A DNA stretch of 64,000 bases from Nonomuraea gerenzanensis (GTDB lineage: Bacteria; Actinomycetota; Actinomycetes; Streptosporangiales; Streptosporangiaceae), in NCBI RefSeq assembly GCF_020215645.1, contig NZ_CP084058.1, forward strand, positions 6,138,001 through 6,202,000, written 5' to 3'. A program made the translations under genes and the position numbers. The notes under the pieces were generated by a model, which did not search any database, was not told where the DNA came from, and saw only the letters and a list, made by a program, of their open reading frames with translations. Shown here one piece after another: positions 42,309 to 51,778 of this stretch (positions are counted from its first letter, which is position 1; each line of letters starts with the position of its first letter).

Positions 42309-42328
42309 CCGTCCGCACGCGCGCGTGG

Positions 42329-43525
42329 TCAGGAAGGCGCGGGCGAGCCGGGCAGTTCCTTGCGCCCTGGCCGTGCCACCTCATGCTCGTCACATGAGTC
42401 GCTACTCGAGACGGCTTGAAGAGCGGCCAGCAGCTTGGCCGGATTCTCGAGCAGATCCGGGTTGCGTTCCATGTGCATGAGCTCTCTCTGCGTGAGATCC
42501 CGCACGGTGAGCGCCGTCCCGGATTTCAGGAGGAGCAGGGAGCCGATCATGATGGCGGCGTTGGGCTGATCCGCAAGCGCCTGGATGAGGCCGCTTACGG
42601 CGGCTGCCTTCTTCTCGTCGACCTCGGCCTGAGCGCGGTGGAGGTTCTGCAGTTCGAGGGTTCGCCGGACTTCGCCAGCGATTTCTTTCACGATCTGCGC
42701 ATTACCCAGTTCTCTGCCTCGGAGAGACCATTTCCGGAACCAGGAGCCGCGGATGGCCGGCTCGTCGGTGACTGTTTCGAGACCGAAGGCGGTGGCGAGC
42801 TCCTCGAGTGCGGTTTCGACTTCTGCACTCGACGATTCCTGCTCCAAATAGACGGTGATCGGGGCGAGGTCCGCGGCGGGAGAACGGGCATGCTGAAGAT
42901 GGTCGCGAATGGCGAGTTTGATGGCGGATTCCAGCACGCGCCCAGGACGCACCTCCCTTGGCGATCGAATCCCACGGTGCACGCGCAGCGTGTGAGCCGC
43001 GTCGCCGCCCACCCCGGTGTGGCCCACACCGGGGTGACTCAGCCGCCCCACGTTCGCCACCCCATGGCCTCGCACGTTGTCGACAGGAACCGCATGATCA
43101 ACCTGCATGGTCACCTGCGCGGCATCGGGCCGGGCCATCGCTTCGATGATCACATGAAGCAGGGAACGGATCTCGCTCTCCTGGGCGCTCCAGAGCACAT
43201 CGTGCGACGTGCCGGCATGGTCGATGACCAGGCTGTACAGAGCCGGCTCTCGAAGCGCGGCGACCAAGCGCCAGACCGACACCATCCCTGCCGCGCTCGC
43301 GGCCATCGCTCCGGCGACCTCCGAGAAGACGGCCAGACCTCCTCCGATGACCACGCTGACGCCTGCGCGAAAAGCGAATTTTCTCCAGACAGGGCCCTTT
43401 TCCCGCTTCAAACGGCGGGAGCCGACGCGAGTGATATTCACCAAGGGATAGGCATCCTGGCCGATCCACAGCACTCCCCCGCCGATCCGGACTTGAACGG
43501 ATGAGTAACCGGGTGCCATCGACAT
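42329..43525 (-). CDS. Two-part hypothetical protein (DUF6232-like membrane N-terminus, conflict-type C-terminus)
   Basis: A 398-residue protein with no firm assignment. Residues ~5-150 resemble DUF6232: VQVRIGGGVLWIGQDAYPLV, then two hydrophobic stretches around GVSVVIGGGLAVF and AAGMVSVWRLVAAL, then ESEIRSLLHVIIEAMARPD. A Gly/His-rich bridge (GHGVANVGRLSHPGVGHTGV) leads to a second domain (~215-370): ITVYLEQESSSAEVETALEE, AIRGSWFRKW, helices ending RNPDLLENPAKLL. That part resembles domains from actinobacterial conflict systems (TRADD-N/pepco-like), a tentative impression. A GGGGGAT box lies 7 nt before ATG 43525. Confidence 0.6.
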   Translation of the reverse strand: MSMAPGYSSVQVRIGGGVLWIGQDAYPLVNITRVGSRRLKREKGPVWRKFAFRAGVSVVIGGGLAVFSEVAGAMAASAAGMVSVWRLVAALREPALYSLVIDHAGTSHDVLWSAQESEIRSLLHVIIEAMARPDAAQVTMQVDHAVPVDNVRGHGVANVGRLSHPGVGHTGVGGDAAHTLRVHRGIRSPREVRPGRVLESAIKLAIRDHLQHARSPAADLAPITVYLEQESSSAEVETALEELATAFGLETVTDEPAIRGSWFRKWSLRGRELGNAQIVKEIAGEVRRTLELQNLHRAQAEVDEKKAAAVSGLIQALADQPNAAIMIGSLLLLKSGTALTVRDLTQRELMHMERNPDLLENPAKLLAALQAVSSSDSCDEHEVARPGRKELPGSPAPS

Positions 43526-43779
43526 GCCCCTATCCCCCGCTACGGGTATGCGTTTCCAGGCGAAGTACGGGTGTGAAACCATAACACTTCATGGCCATCC
43601 GGTAAGGCCATTGTGCTCCTTCGGAATAAGTATCCGAATAGCCGCCGCCCAGAGCGTCGAGCGCGATGCGCAGGGCCTGCGACAACGCCGTGAGCCGGTC
43701 GGGCCCGAGCCGAAGGCGTTTCGCCCGTGATGTGCAGTTCTCACTACGGAAGGCCGCTCAAAGTCTGCGTCAACGCAGA

Positions 43780-44140
43780 GTGATCTTCAACACGGACGCC
43801 GAGAACGAGGCCGACGACCAGTTCGCCATCGTCCACGCACTGTTGTCACCCACGTTCGACCTCCGGGGACCTGCTCGGCATGACCGGCTCCATCCCTGTC
43901 GCGATCGGCGCGACGAGCGCCCTGCCCAACGGGCGGACGCCGGTGGACTCGCCGGGAGCCCGGCTGATCATCGAGGAGCCGAAGCTCGCGAGCCAGGACG
44001 ATCGGCTCTTCGTCGCCTTCCTCGGCCCGCTGACCGACCCGGCCAACGACATCCACGCCGCCAACGTGGTCTCCGACTCCGGGATCACCGGGTGGCAGGT
44101 GCCCAGGGACGTCTGCACCAAGGTCTCGGTGAGCCACGCT
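43780..44140 (+). pseudogene. Broken nucleoside hydrolase-like gene
   Basis: Pieces of a nucleoside-hydrolase-like (DUF1593-type) protein lie in two frames. First RVIFNTDAENEADDQFAIVH, the Asp-rich ribose/calcium site, ends at FDLRG. Then, after a shift near 43870, PVAIGATSALPNGRTPVDSP, DDRLFVAFLGPLTD and a C-terminal-like WQVPRDVCTKVSVSH. Long internal segments are missing and no proper start exists. It is a decayed gene just beyond the end of the carbohydrate operon. Confidence 0.65.
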
Positions 44141-44248
44141 CCCTGGAAGACTCTCCGGTCGTCGCGCTGCTGGGGCCGGGCCCTCCCTCGACCTGGCCCG
44201 GCCCCAGCCCGGCCGCTTCAGCGACGCCTGACCTGGTGCGGCCGAAGG

Positions 44249-47200
44249 TCAGGTGCGGGTCCAGCGCTGGTTGGCGCCGCCGTTGCACGACCAGATGGTC
44301 AGCTTGGTGCCGTTGGCGGTGGCGTTGCCCGGCACGTCCAGGCACTTGTTCGCGCCGACGGCGGTGATGGTGCCGTCGGCGTTCATGCGCCACTTCTGGT
44401 TGTTCTGGCCGTTGCAGTCCCAGATGATCACCGCGGTGCCGTCGGCCGTCCCCGCGCCGTTCACGTCCAGGCATTTGCCGCCGTGGACGCGCAGCTCACC
44501 GGCGGCGGTCGTGGTCCACTGCTGGGCCGGCTGCCCGTTGCAGTCCCAGATCTGCGTCTGCGTGCCGTTGGCCTGCGAGGAGCCGGCGTCCAGGCACCGG
44601 CCCGACCCGGCGCCGCGCAGCGCGCCGGTGTCAGGGGGCGAGCCGTCGTCCTGCCCGACGCCCCTGCCGTTGAAGGTGACGGAGTCCAGGTCGAACGCGT
44701 TCGCGGACGGTGCCTTGAACACGACGTAAAGGTTGTGCGTGCCGCCGGGGTCGGTGACCCGTACCGCGGGCAGCGACACGTAGGTGTTCCAGCCTCCGGT
44801 CGCCGGCACGGCGCTGGTGGCGAGGAGGGGCCCGGACGCAGAGCCGGCGCGCAGCTCGATGGAGGCCCCGGTGGCGGAGGGCGCCGACACGCGGAAGGAC
44901 ACCGTGTCGATGCCGGACAGGCTGATCGGGGTGAAGGAGATCCAGTCGTTGTTGGAGATGTCGCCGACGCGCCTGCCGCCTTCGGCTCCGGACTGGTCGA
45001 CGACGCGGATCCCGGACGAGCCGGTGAAGTGCTCGGCCTGCTTGTGCTTGGGCTGCAGGGTGATGCCGGCGGAGCCCTTCAGGCCGCCGGAGTCGGTGTA
45101 GTCGGCCGACAGGACATAGTAGACGTTGGCGGCCTCGTCGTGGCCGGAGGCGGTGGTCGTGACCGTGCCGGCGCATCCGGTGTACTGACCGGTGTCGTGG
45201 GCGTGCTGGTCGTGGCCGAGCGCGGTGATCACGTTGACCTCGGCGCAGTCGGCCGCGCCGTCCTCGGCGTCGGTGACGCTCACCGTGTAGTCCACCTCGT
45301 CGCCGAAGTCGATGAACCCGCCGTCGGGCGGGGCCGAGAAGGACACTGCGGGACGGGTGTTGCCGACGACGACGGGTACCGTGACGCTGCCCGTCTTGCC
45401 GCCCGCGTCCCGCACCGTCAGCTTGGCGGTGTAGGTGCCGTTGGCGTTGTAGGTGTGGGAGGGGTTGGCGCTGGTGGAGGTCGCGCCGTCGCCGAACTCC
45501 CAGGCGTAGGTGATCGCGTCCCCGTCGGGGTCGGCCGAACCGGCCGAGGAGAAGGCCACCGTCAGCGGCGCCGTGCCCGAGTCGGGGCTGGCGCTCGCCT
45601 TGGCCAGGGGCGCGCGGTTCCCGGCCACGTGGTCGATGCGGTAGATGCTGTCGTCGGTGTTCGCGTGGCCGAAGCCGTTGCCCCAGTCGGCCATGTAGAG
45701 GGCGCCGTCCGGGCCGAACTTCATGTCGATCGGCGCTCGCGGGGCGAGCTGCGCCACGAACGGGCTGATCTTCAGGAGGTCACCTGAGGAGTCCAGGCGG
45801 AACTCCTTGACGAAGTTGCGGCTCCATTCGTAGAAGAACGGCGTGCCGTCGTAGTAGGCGGGGAACTTCCGGTCCGAGCCGCTGGCCGCGTCGTATCGGT
45901 AGAAGGGGCCGCCCATCGGGGCGGCGCCGCCGCAGCAGTCGATCTCGGGGAACTTGGCCGAGGCGTGGTAGTCGTACCACACGGTCGCGGGCTTGGCCGC
46001 GGGCAGGCTGGTCAGGCCGGTGTTGTTGGGCGAGTTGTTGACCGGCGCCGAGCAGTCGAATTTCGGGCCGGAGGTGCCGGTGGCGAAGTTGAAGTCGTTG
46101 TACGGGAGGTTGTCGCCGACGCAGTACGGCCAGCCGTAGAAGCCCGGCTGCTTGATCAGGTTCCACTCGACGGTGCCCTCGGGGCCGCGGCTGGGGTTCG
46201 CGGCGCCCGCGTCGGGGCCGTAGTCGCCCACCGAGATCCAGCCTGTCACCTGGTCGACCGAGAAGCGGAACGGGTTGCGGAAGCCCATCGCGTAGATCTC
46301 CGGCCGGGTCCTGGCGGTGCCGGGCGCGAACAGGTTGCCGGCCGGGATCGTGTAACCGCCGTCGGCCTCGGGATGGATGCGCAGGATCTTGCCGCGCAGG
46401 TCGTTGGTGTTGGCCGAGGAGCGCTGGGCGTCGTAGTGCTCCCGGCCCTGCCGCTCGTCGATCGGGGCGTAGCCGCTGGATCCGTTGGGGTTGGTGTCGT
46501 CGCCGGGGCCGATGTAGAGGTTCCCGCCCGGCCCGAACGCGAGGTAGCCGCCGGTGTGGCCGGGCTCGTCCACGTTGCGGTACGCCGGAACCTCGATGAT
46601 CTTCTTCTCCCCGGCCAGGTCGAGACCGGTGCCGTTGAAGGTGAATCTCGAGACCCGGTTCACCTCGGCGCCGCCGGCGGGTGAGTAGTTGAGGTAGATC
46701 CAGCCGTTGGTGGCGAAGTTCGGGTCCAGTGCCAGCCCGATGCCGCCGTCCTCGCCGCCGTCGTACACCGGCAGGGTGGCGATGACGCGCGTGCCGCCGC
46801 CGCCCGCGGGGATGAGGTTCACCTTGCCGGAGCGCGAGATGTAGAAGACCCTGCCGTCGGCGGCCACGTCCAGCTCCATCGGCTGGTCCGGCGCGCCGTC
46901 GAGGGTGACCTTCTGGAAGCGGGCCGCGACCGTGCCGCCGCAGTCGCCCGGCGCCGCGCCCGCCGCCCACCGCACCGCGCCCAGCAGATGCTGCCTGAAC
47001 AGCGGCTCCGCGTAGGAGGACGCCTGGTGGCCCATCGCGGTGGCGAACACCCGGCCGCCCTCCGGGTTGTGGCACCAGGAGATCGGGTGGTCGGCGCCCA
47101 TCCTGCTCGGCCCCGCGTCATAGGTGCTCTCGTCGGCGGTCACCAGCACGTGGACCGAGCCCCGCGTGTTCCTGTCGAAGTTGTACCACTCCTCCGTGCG

Positions 47201-47719
47201 CACCCACCGGTCCGGCAACCCCTTCGTGGCGGGGTGGACCTTGTCGGCCACCTTGGCGGTGCCCTGCAGAATCGACGAGTGCGCGGTCATGTGGGCGCCG
47301 GCCAGGACGACCTGGTCCCACCAGGGGAACTGCGCCTCGATGTTCATGTCGGTGGCGTTGTGGATCGCCACGACGCCGCGCCCGCTGCGCACGTAGGCCT
47401 GGAAGGCCTGGCGCTGGGCGTCGTTGTCCCACACCATGCCGTTCGTCTGGAACATGATGACCGCGTCGTAGGTGTTCAGTGTCGCGGCGGTGAAGACGGC
47501 GGAGCTCTCGCTGTGGTCGAGCTGGAAGTCGTTGTCGGCGGCCAGTTGCTGGAACATCGCGACGCCGGCGGGGATGGAGTCGTGCCGGAAGGCGCCGCTC
47601 GCCGTCTCGGTGAACAGCAGCACCTTGAACTGCGCGGCCGCGTGCGCGACCGGCGGCGGGAACGACAGCAGCCCTACCAGAAATGCGAGCAGGGCGCAGA
47701 ACAGGCGTGATCTTCGCAT
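44249..47719 (-). CDS. Secreted ThuA / PQQ-type sugar dehydrogenase / PKD / CBM6 / ricin-lectin protein
   Basis: A 1156-residue exported multidomain protein. Signal peptide 1-28 (cleaved after VAHA); ThuA-like domain ~31-255 (FKVLLFTETASGAFRHDSIP, DHPISWCHNPEGGRVFAT); soluble glucose/sorbosone dehydrogenase beta-propeller ~262-697 (MELDVAADGRVFYI, NLYIGPGDDTNPNG, RNPFRFSVD, EIYAMGF); PKD ~700-790 (AWEFGDGATSTSANPSHTY); a spacer; CBM6 ~892-1018 (QAEHFTGSSG, NDWISFTPISL); ricin-type lectin ~1034-1156. It would oxidise or process a sugar or glycoside outside the cell, with modules that bind polysaccharide. Its start has an AGGAG box. Last gene of the operon, 33 bp after the epimerase gene. Confidence 0.9.
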   Translation of the reverse strand: MRRSRLFCALLAFLVGLLSFPPPVAHAAAQFKVLLFTETASGAFRHDSIPAGVAMFQQLAADNDFQLDHSESSAVFTAATLNTYDAVIMFQTNGMVWDNDAQRQAFQAYVRSGRGVVAIHNATDMNIEAQFPWWDQVVLAGAHMTAHSSILQGTAKVADKVHPATKGLPDRWVRTEEWYNFDRNTRGSVHVLVTADESTYDAGPSRMGADHPISWCHNPEGGRVFATAMGHQASSYAEPLFRQHLLGAVRWAAGAAPGDCGGTVAARFQKVTLDGAPDQPMELDVAADGRVFYISRSGKVNLIPAGGGGTRVIATLPVYDGGEDGGIGLALDPNFATNGWIYLNYSPAGGAEVNRVSRFTFNGTGLDLAGEKKIIEVPAYRNVDEPGHTGGYLAFGPGGNLYIGPGDDTNPNGSSGYAPIDERQGREHYDAQRSSANTNDLRGKILRIHPEADGGYTIPAGNLFAPGTARTRPEIYAMGFRNPFRFSVDQVTGWISVGDYGPDAGAANPSRGPEGTVEWNLIKQPGFYGWPYCVGDNLPYNDFNFATGTSGPKFDCSAPVNNSPNNTGLTSLPAAKPATVWYDYHASAKFPEIDCCGGAAPMGGPFYRYDAASGSDRKFPAYYDGTPFFYEWSRNFVKEFRLDSSGDLLKISPFVAQLAPRAPIDMKFGPDGALYMADWGNGFGHANTDDSIYRIDHVAGNRAPLAKASASPDSGTAPLTVAFSSAGSADPDGDAITYAWEFGDGATSTSANPSHTYNANGTYTAKLTVRDAGGKTGSVTVPVVVGNTRPAVSFSAPPDGGFIDFGDEVDYTVSVTDAEDGAADCAEVNVITALGHDQHAHDTGQYTGCAGTVTTTASGHDEAANVYYVLSADYTDSGGLKGSAGITLQPKHKQAEHFTGSSGIRVVDQSGAEGGRRVGDISNNDWISFTPISLSGIDTVSFRVSAPSATGASIELRAGSASGPLLATSAVPATGGWNTYVSLPAVRVTDPGGTHNLYVVFKAPSANAFDLDSVTFNGRGVGQDDGSPPDTGALRGAGSGRCLDAGSSQANGTQTQIWDCNGQPAQQWTTTAAGELRVHGGKCLDVNGAGTADGTAVIIWDCNGQNNQKWRMNADGTITAVGANKCLDVPGNATANGTKLTIWSCNGGANQRWTRT
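44255..44625 (-). repeat. Ricin-type module, copy 1
   Basis: The 3' ~370 bp encoding the beta-trefoil are close to copies 2-4 (53240-53610, 54982-55352, 57843-58213); long blocks such as the one encoding [20 protein letters not shown] are shared. This is the most divergent copy (CLDVPGNATANG insert near its end). Confidence 0.75.
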
Positions 47720-47752
47720 GGCGGATCTCCTGAGGGGTTGCCGGCGTGCGGG

Positions 47753-48586
47753 TCAGAGGGTGCGCAGGTAGGCCAGGCCGGCCACGGCCAGGGCGTCCTG
47801 GCTGCGCGCGAGAGGCCGCCAGATGGAGGCCGCCGTGGCGATGGCCCGGTTGTGCGCGGTGAACGACTCGATGACGAGCGGGCCTTCGTAACCGGCGTCG
47901 CGCAGGGCCCGGGTGAAGCCGGGCCAGTCGAAGCGGTCGGCTCCCGGCGTGCCGCGGTCGGTGCCGCACACCTGCACGTGCGCGAGGCGGCCCGCGGCGG
48001 CCCGCACGGCGCCGGCGGGGTCCTTCTCCTCGATGTTGAGGTGGTAGACGTCGAGGGCCAGGTGGCAGTCCTCCGGCAACGCGTCGAGCGCCTGCTCGAC
48101 GGTGTTGAGCAGGCTGGTCTCGTACCGGTTGAGCGGCTCGACGGCGAGCTGCACCCCGCGCCCGGCCGCATGGTCCAGGACCGGCCGCAGATTCTCGCGC
48201 AGCTCGGCGTAGACCGCCCGGCGCTCGTCCGGTGAGAGCAGCCAGGTACGGCCGACCGAGGCGTACGCCGGCCCCGCGATCACCGGGGAGCCGACGGTCA
48301 CCGCCACGTCGACGCAGTGCCGCAGGTAGTCCTGGGTGTCGCGGACGGTCCGCGGGGAGGCGGCCACGAGCTCGCGTCCCGGCGGCATGACCAGCACCAC
48401 GGAGGCGGCCAGCCCGTGCTCGGCCAGCACCGCCGCGGCCTTGTCCGGGTCCCAGTCGCCGGGCTGCTCGACGGGCAGCTCGATGACGTCGAAGCCCCAC
48501 CGGGCGACGCGGGGGGCAAGCCGCGCCAGGTCGTCGTCGGTCAGCGGGGAGACCCAGACCCAGGTGTTCACTCCGATGGAGAACAT
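47753..48586 (-). CDS. Sugar phosphate isomerase/epimerase family protein (xylose isomerase-like TIM barrel)
   Basis: A 277-residue AP_endonuc_2 TIM-barrel enzyme of the D-tagatose 3-epimerase/IolE group. Metal and catalytic residues are seen in VQLAVEPLNRYETSLLNT, HLALDVYHLNIEEKDP, HVQVCGTDRGTPGAD and GPLVIESFTAHN. The ATG at 48586 (MFSIGVNTWVW) has an AGGAGG box 7-8 nt upstream. Members epimerise ketoses or act on keto-sugars, including 3-keto-glycosides in C- and O-glycoside breakdown. It lies between the binding protein and the last ThuA-dehydrogenase gene and has no signal peptide, so it acts on the imported sugar. Confidence 0.87.
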   Translation of the reverse strand: MFSIGVNTWVWVSPLTDDDLARLAPRVARWGFDVIELPVEQPGDWDPDKAAAVLAEHGLAASVVLVMPPGRELVAASPRTVRDTQDYLRHCVDVAVTVGSPVIAGPAYASVGRTWLLSPDERRAVYAELRENLRPVLDHAAGRGVQLAVEPLNRYETSLLNTVEQALDALPEDCHLALDVYHLNIEEKDPAGAVRAAAGRLAHVQVCGTDRGTPGADRFDWPGFTRALRDAGYEGPLVIESFTAHNRAIATAASIWRPLARSQDALAVAGLAYLRTL

Positions 48587-48637
48587 GGTGTCCCTCCTGG
48601 TCGTCGTCAGCATGGGCCGTCAGCGTGGGAGGAGCCG

Positions 48638-49837
48638 TCAGCTCCTCTTGCCGCCCCAGGCCTCGGGGAAGCCGGGCAGGCTCTCGCACCCGCACAGCGC
48701 GTAGTGCAGGGGCGGCATGCCGGGCTTGAGGTAGGCCGTCAGGCTCTCGCTGGTGATCTTGGGTTGCGGCAGGTTCCACGTCCCGGGCACCTGCTCGCCC
48801 TTGAGGATCCGCAGCGCGGCGATGATCGGGGTGCGCCACTGGTAGGTGGGGTACGTGGGCGCGACGGCCGTGAGACCGGCGTCCTTCCACTTCTGCAGGA
48901 AGTCCTGCTGGTCCTCGCCGTTGATCGGCGGCACCGGCAGGCCGGCGTCCTCGAACGCCTCGATCGCGGCCACCGCCGTGGCGCCCGCGTCCATCCAGAC
49001 GCCGTCGATCCTGCCGTGCCGCTGGATGTAGTCGCTGACGATGCTCTTGGTCCTGGCGGCGTCGCCGTCGGTGAACTCCACCCCCACCACTTGGAGGCGG
49101 CTCCGGTCGAAGACCACCTTCGCGGCCGACCAGCGGGTCTCCAGCACGTCCACGCCGGGCAGGATGCGCAGCGCCAGCACCTTCCCGCCCGCCGGCACCT
49201 TCCCGGCCAGGAACTCGGCAGCGTCGGCGCCGAAGGCGTAGCCGCCGATGGGCTTGATGAACGTCACCGGGCAGTCCGTCTGCACGCCCCGGTCGAACAC
49301 GATGACGGGTACCTTCCCGCAGGCGGCCGTCACGGCGGGGGTGAGCGTCGCCGTGGTGTTCGGCGAGACGATCAGCGCGTCGCAGCCCTTGGCCTGCAGC
49401 TCGGCGATGTCGGAGATCTGCTTGTCGTCCTTGCCCTCGGCGTCCAGGGCGGTGAACTTGGCGATCTCCTCGTGCAGGCCCACCTCGGCCTGCATCGTCT
49501 TCCAGCCGACCTGGCGCCAGGGGTTGTCGACCGCCGCGTTGGAGAAGCACAGATGGTACGGCCCGTCCTTCTTGTACCGCGCCGTGTCGATCATCTTGGG
49601 GGCGATGGCCTGCTCCCAGGGTCGGTCCGCGGGGCCTTCGGGCGGCTGGGCGCGCATGGCGAGCTGGGCGTCGAAGTCCGCCTGGACGAAGAACTTCGAC
49701 TGCGCGCCCGTACCGGAGGCCGGGGCGCTCGCGGACGCAGTGGTGGCCGCCGGCTTGTCGGTGGTGCAGCCGGTGGCGAGCGCGGTGAGCACGGTCAGCG
49801 CGGTGAGCACGGCGGCTGCGGTCTCAGGACGCGGCAT
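48638..49837 (-). CDS. Sugar ABC transporter substrate-binding lipoprotein (RbsB-like)
   Basis: A 399-residue periplasmic-binding protein of the Peripla_BP_4 type. A lipoprotein signal ends in LATGC (lipidated Cys24), so it is surface-anchored. Signatures: GPYHLCFSNAAVDNPWRQVG, DIAELQAKGCDALIVSPNT, VFDRGVQTDCPVTFIKPIGG. It would capture a mono- or small oligosaccharide for the two RbsC-type permeases. A GAGGAG box precedes the ATG. It overlaps the upstream permease gene by 14 nt. Confidence 0.9.
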   Translation of the reverse strand: MPRPETAAAVLTALTVLTALATGCTTDKPAATTASASAPASGTGAQSKFFVQADFDAQLAMRAQPPEGPADRPWEQAIAPKMIDTARYKKDGPYHLCFSNAAVDNPWRQVGWKTMQAEVGLHEEIAKFTALDAEGKDDKQISDIAELQAKGCDALIVSPNTTATLTPAVTAACGKVPVIVFDRGVQTDCPVTFIKPIGGYAFGADAAEFLAGKVPAGGKVLALRILPGVDVLETRWSAAKVVFDRSRLQVVGVEFTDGDAARTKSIVSDYIQRHGRIDGVWMDAGATAVAAIEAFEDAGLPVPPINGEDQQDFLQKWKDAGLTAVAPTYPTYQWRTPIIAALRILKGEQVPGTWNLPQPKITSESLTAYLKPGMPPLHYALCGCESLPGFPEAWGGKRS

Positions 49838-50774
49838 GGGCGTCTCCTCTTCGGGGGGTGAGCTTCCGGGGAAGCCGGATGGTTCCTGCCGCGACCGCGG
49901 CGATGATGATGACGCCCTGCACGGTGAACTCCAGCGCCCCCGAGATCCCGTACAGGTTGAGCAGGGTGAACAGCGCCTCCAGCGTGACGGCCCCGGCCAT
50001 GGCGGCCGGCACGGAGCCGCGGCCGCCGCCGAGCGCCACGCCGCCGAGGACGACCGCCGTGATGGCGGAGAACTCCAGCCCCTCGCCGGCCTGCGCCGAG
50101 ACCCCGGCGAAACCGCCGAGCAGGATCGCCGCGACGGCCGCGGACAGGCCGGACAGCATGAAGGCGAAGATCCTGACCCGGTCGACCCGCACCCCGGACA
50201 GTGCCGCGGCGCGCTCGTTGTCGCCGGTGGCCATCAGCGTCCTGCCGAAGCGGGCGCGCATGAGCCGGATCGCCGCCACACCCACGACCACCAGGATCAG
50301 CACCGACCACGGCACGGGCCCGAGCCCGCCGCGGCCGAACATCCGGAAGCCTTCCGACAGCGCGCCGCGCGGCGCGCCACCGGTCCAGAGGAAGACCGCC
50401 CCGGACAGGACGAGCAGCATGCCGAGCGTCACGATGAACGACGGCACCCGCAGCTTGGTGGTGAGCACGCCGTTGACGAGGCCGACGAGCAGCCCGGCGA
50501 CGATCAGCAGGGCCAGCACCGGCCACGTGGCGGCCTCGTCGCCGTCGATGAGCCGGGCCGCGATCACCACCTCGGCCGTCACCAGCGAGCCGACCGACAG
50601 GTCGAACTCGCCGGAGACGACGACGAAGTACTGTCCGGCGGCGAGGATCACCAGCGGCGCGGCCCGTTTGAGGAACGCCAGGAATCCAGCGGGTTCCAGG
50701 AAGAAGGGGTTGGCGACGGCGATCGCGGCCAGCAGCACCGCGAGGACCGCGAGGAGGGGAAGTGCCCGCTTCAT
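49824..50774 (-). CDS. Sugar ABC transporter permease (RbsC-like), subunit 2
   Basis: A 316-residue BPD_transp_2 permease with 8-10 membrane helices. The FVVVSGEFDLSVGSLVTAEV and GLLVGLVNGVLTTKLRVPSF segments are the usual family marks, and ILLGGFAGVSAQAGEGLEF with VVLGGVALGGGRGS the C-terminal pair. It starts inside the stop of the other permease (4-nt overlap) and forms the membrane channel with it. Confidence 0.9.
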   Translation of the reverse strand: MKRALPLLAVLAVLLAAIAVANPFFLEPAGFLAFLKRAAPLVILAAGQYFVVVSGEFDLSVGSLVTAEVVIAARLIDGDEAATWPVLALLIVAGLLVGLVNGVLTTKLRVPSFIVTLGMLLVLSGAVFLWTGGAPRGALSEGFRMFGRGGLGPVPWSVLILVVVGVAAIRLMRARFGRTLMATGDNERAAALSGVRVDRVRIFAFMLSGLSAAVAAILLGGFAGVSAQAGEGLEFSAITAVVLGGVALGGGRGSVPAAMAGAVTLEALFTLLNLYGISGALEFTVQGVIIIAAVAAGTIRLPRKLTPRRGDAHAAS

Positions 50775-51778
50775 GCCGGCCGCCTCGTGCCGCGCCGGGC
50801 GTGGACGGCCACCGCGACGACGATGACCGCGCCGCGGACCACGTCCTTGACGAAGGAGTTGACCTCCAGCTGGTTAAAGAGGGTGTCGAGGACGGCCAGC
50901 AGCAGGACTCCGCCCACGGTTCCGGCGACCCCTCCCCGGCCTCCGGCCAGCGCGGTCCCGCCGAGCACGACCGCCGCGATCGACTCCAGGTCGTATCCCC
51001 CGTCGGTGCCCACCGTGGGCGCTCCGGCCCCGAGCCTGGCGGCCAGCAGCAGGCCCGCGAGGCCGGCGCAGAGTGAGCAGAGCACGTGGGTGATCACGAT
51101 GACGCGGGACGTGCGGATCCCGGACAGCCGGGCGACCTCCTCGTCCCCGCCCACCGCGTAGATCCGGTAGCCCAGCCGGGTCCTGCGCAGCAGGAACCAG
51201 GCCGCGACGGCCACGCCCGCCCAGAGCATGGCGGAGACGGCGATCGGCCCGGCACGGGAGTAGCCGAGGAGCTGGAACGACTCGGGCACCTTGCCCGCCG
51301 GGCCGTCGTACAGGTGGTCGACGACGCCCTTGATGACCAGTGCGACGCCGAGCGTGGCGATGAAGGCGTGCACCTGGAGCCGGGTGATGACCAGCCCGTT
51401 GACCAGGCCCACCAGCGCGCTGATGGCCAGCACCGCGGCGATCGCCGGCCCGGTGTTCCCGTCCTGGCCCGCCATGATCTCCGCGGCGACGAGCGAGGCC
51501 AGGCTGATCAGGTACGCCACCGACAGGTCGAGCGACCCGGCCAGGATCGCCAGCGTCTGCCCGACGGCCACGATGCCGAGGGCGGCGGAGCGCTGCTGGA
51601 TCCCGACGACGCTCTCCAGGGTGAGGAACTGGCCGCCGTCGAGCGCGACCAGGGCCCAGCCGGCCGCGACCAGGCCGAACAGCGCGAGGAACACCCCGTG
51701 CGCGGGTTCGCGCAGGCGGCTCGCCAGGCCGGCGCGCGCCTGGAGGGCGGGGCGGCGGGCGCGCGTGAGCAGGTCCAC
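50771..51778 (-). CDS. Sugar ABC transporter permease (RbsC-like), subunit 1
   Basis: A 335-residue BPD_transp_2 permease (AILAGSLDLSVAYLISLASL, ALVGLVNGLVITRLQVHAFI, VVLGGTALAGGRGGVAGT). The GTG start follows the ATPase stop with no gap (TGAGTG). Having two different permease genes implies a heterodimeric channel, as in several rhamnose, erythritol and myo-inositol importers. Confidence 0.9.
   Translation of the reverse strand: MDLLTRARRPALQARAGLASRLREPAHGVFLALFGLVAAGWALVALDGGQFLTLESVVGIQQRSAALGIVAVGQTLAILAGSLDLSVAYLISLASLVAAEIMAGQDGNTGPAIAAVLAISALVGLVNGLVITRLQVHAFIATLGVALVIKGVVDHLYDGPAGKVPESFQLLGYSRAGPIAVSAMLWAGVAVAAWFLLRRTRLGYRIYAVGGDEEVARLSGIRTSRVIVITHVLCSLCAGLAGLLLAARLGAGAPTVGTDGGYDLESIAAVVLGGTALAGGRGGVAGTVGGVLLLAVLDTLFNQLEVNSFVKDVVRGAVIVVAVAVHARRGTRRPA

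Noticed and set aside
43880..45787. Plus-strand frame of 635 codons
   Set aside because: Only its first ~80 codons match a protein family (nucleoside hydrolase remnant); the rest is antisense to the ThuA-dehydrogenase gene.
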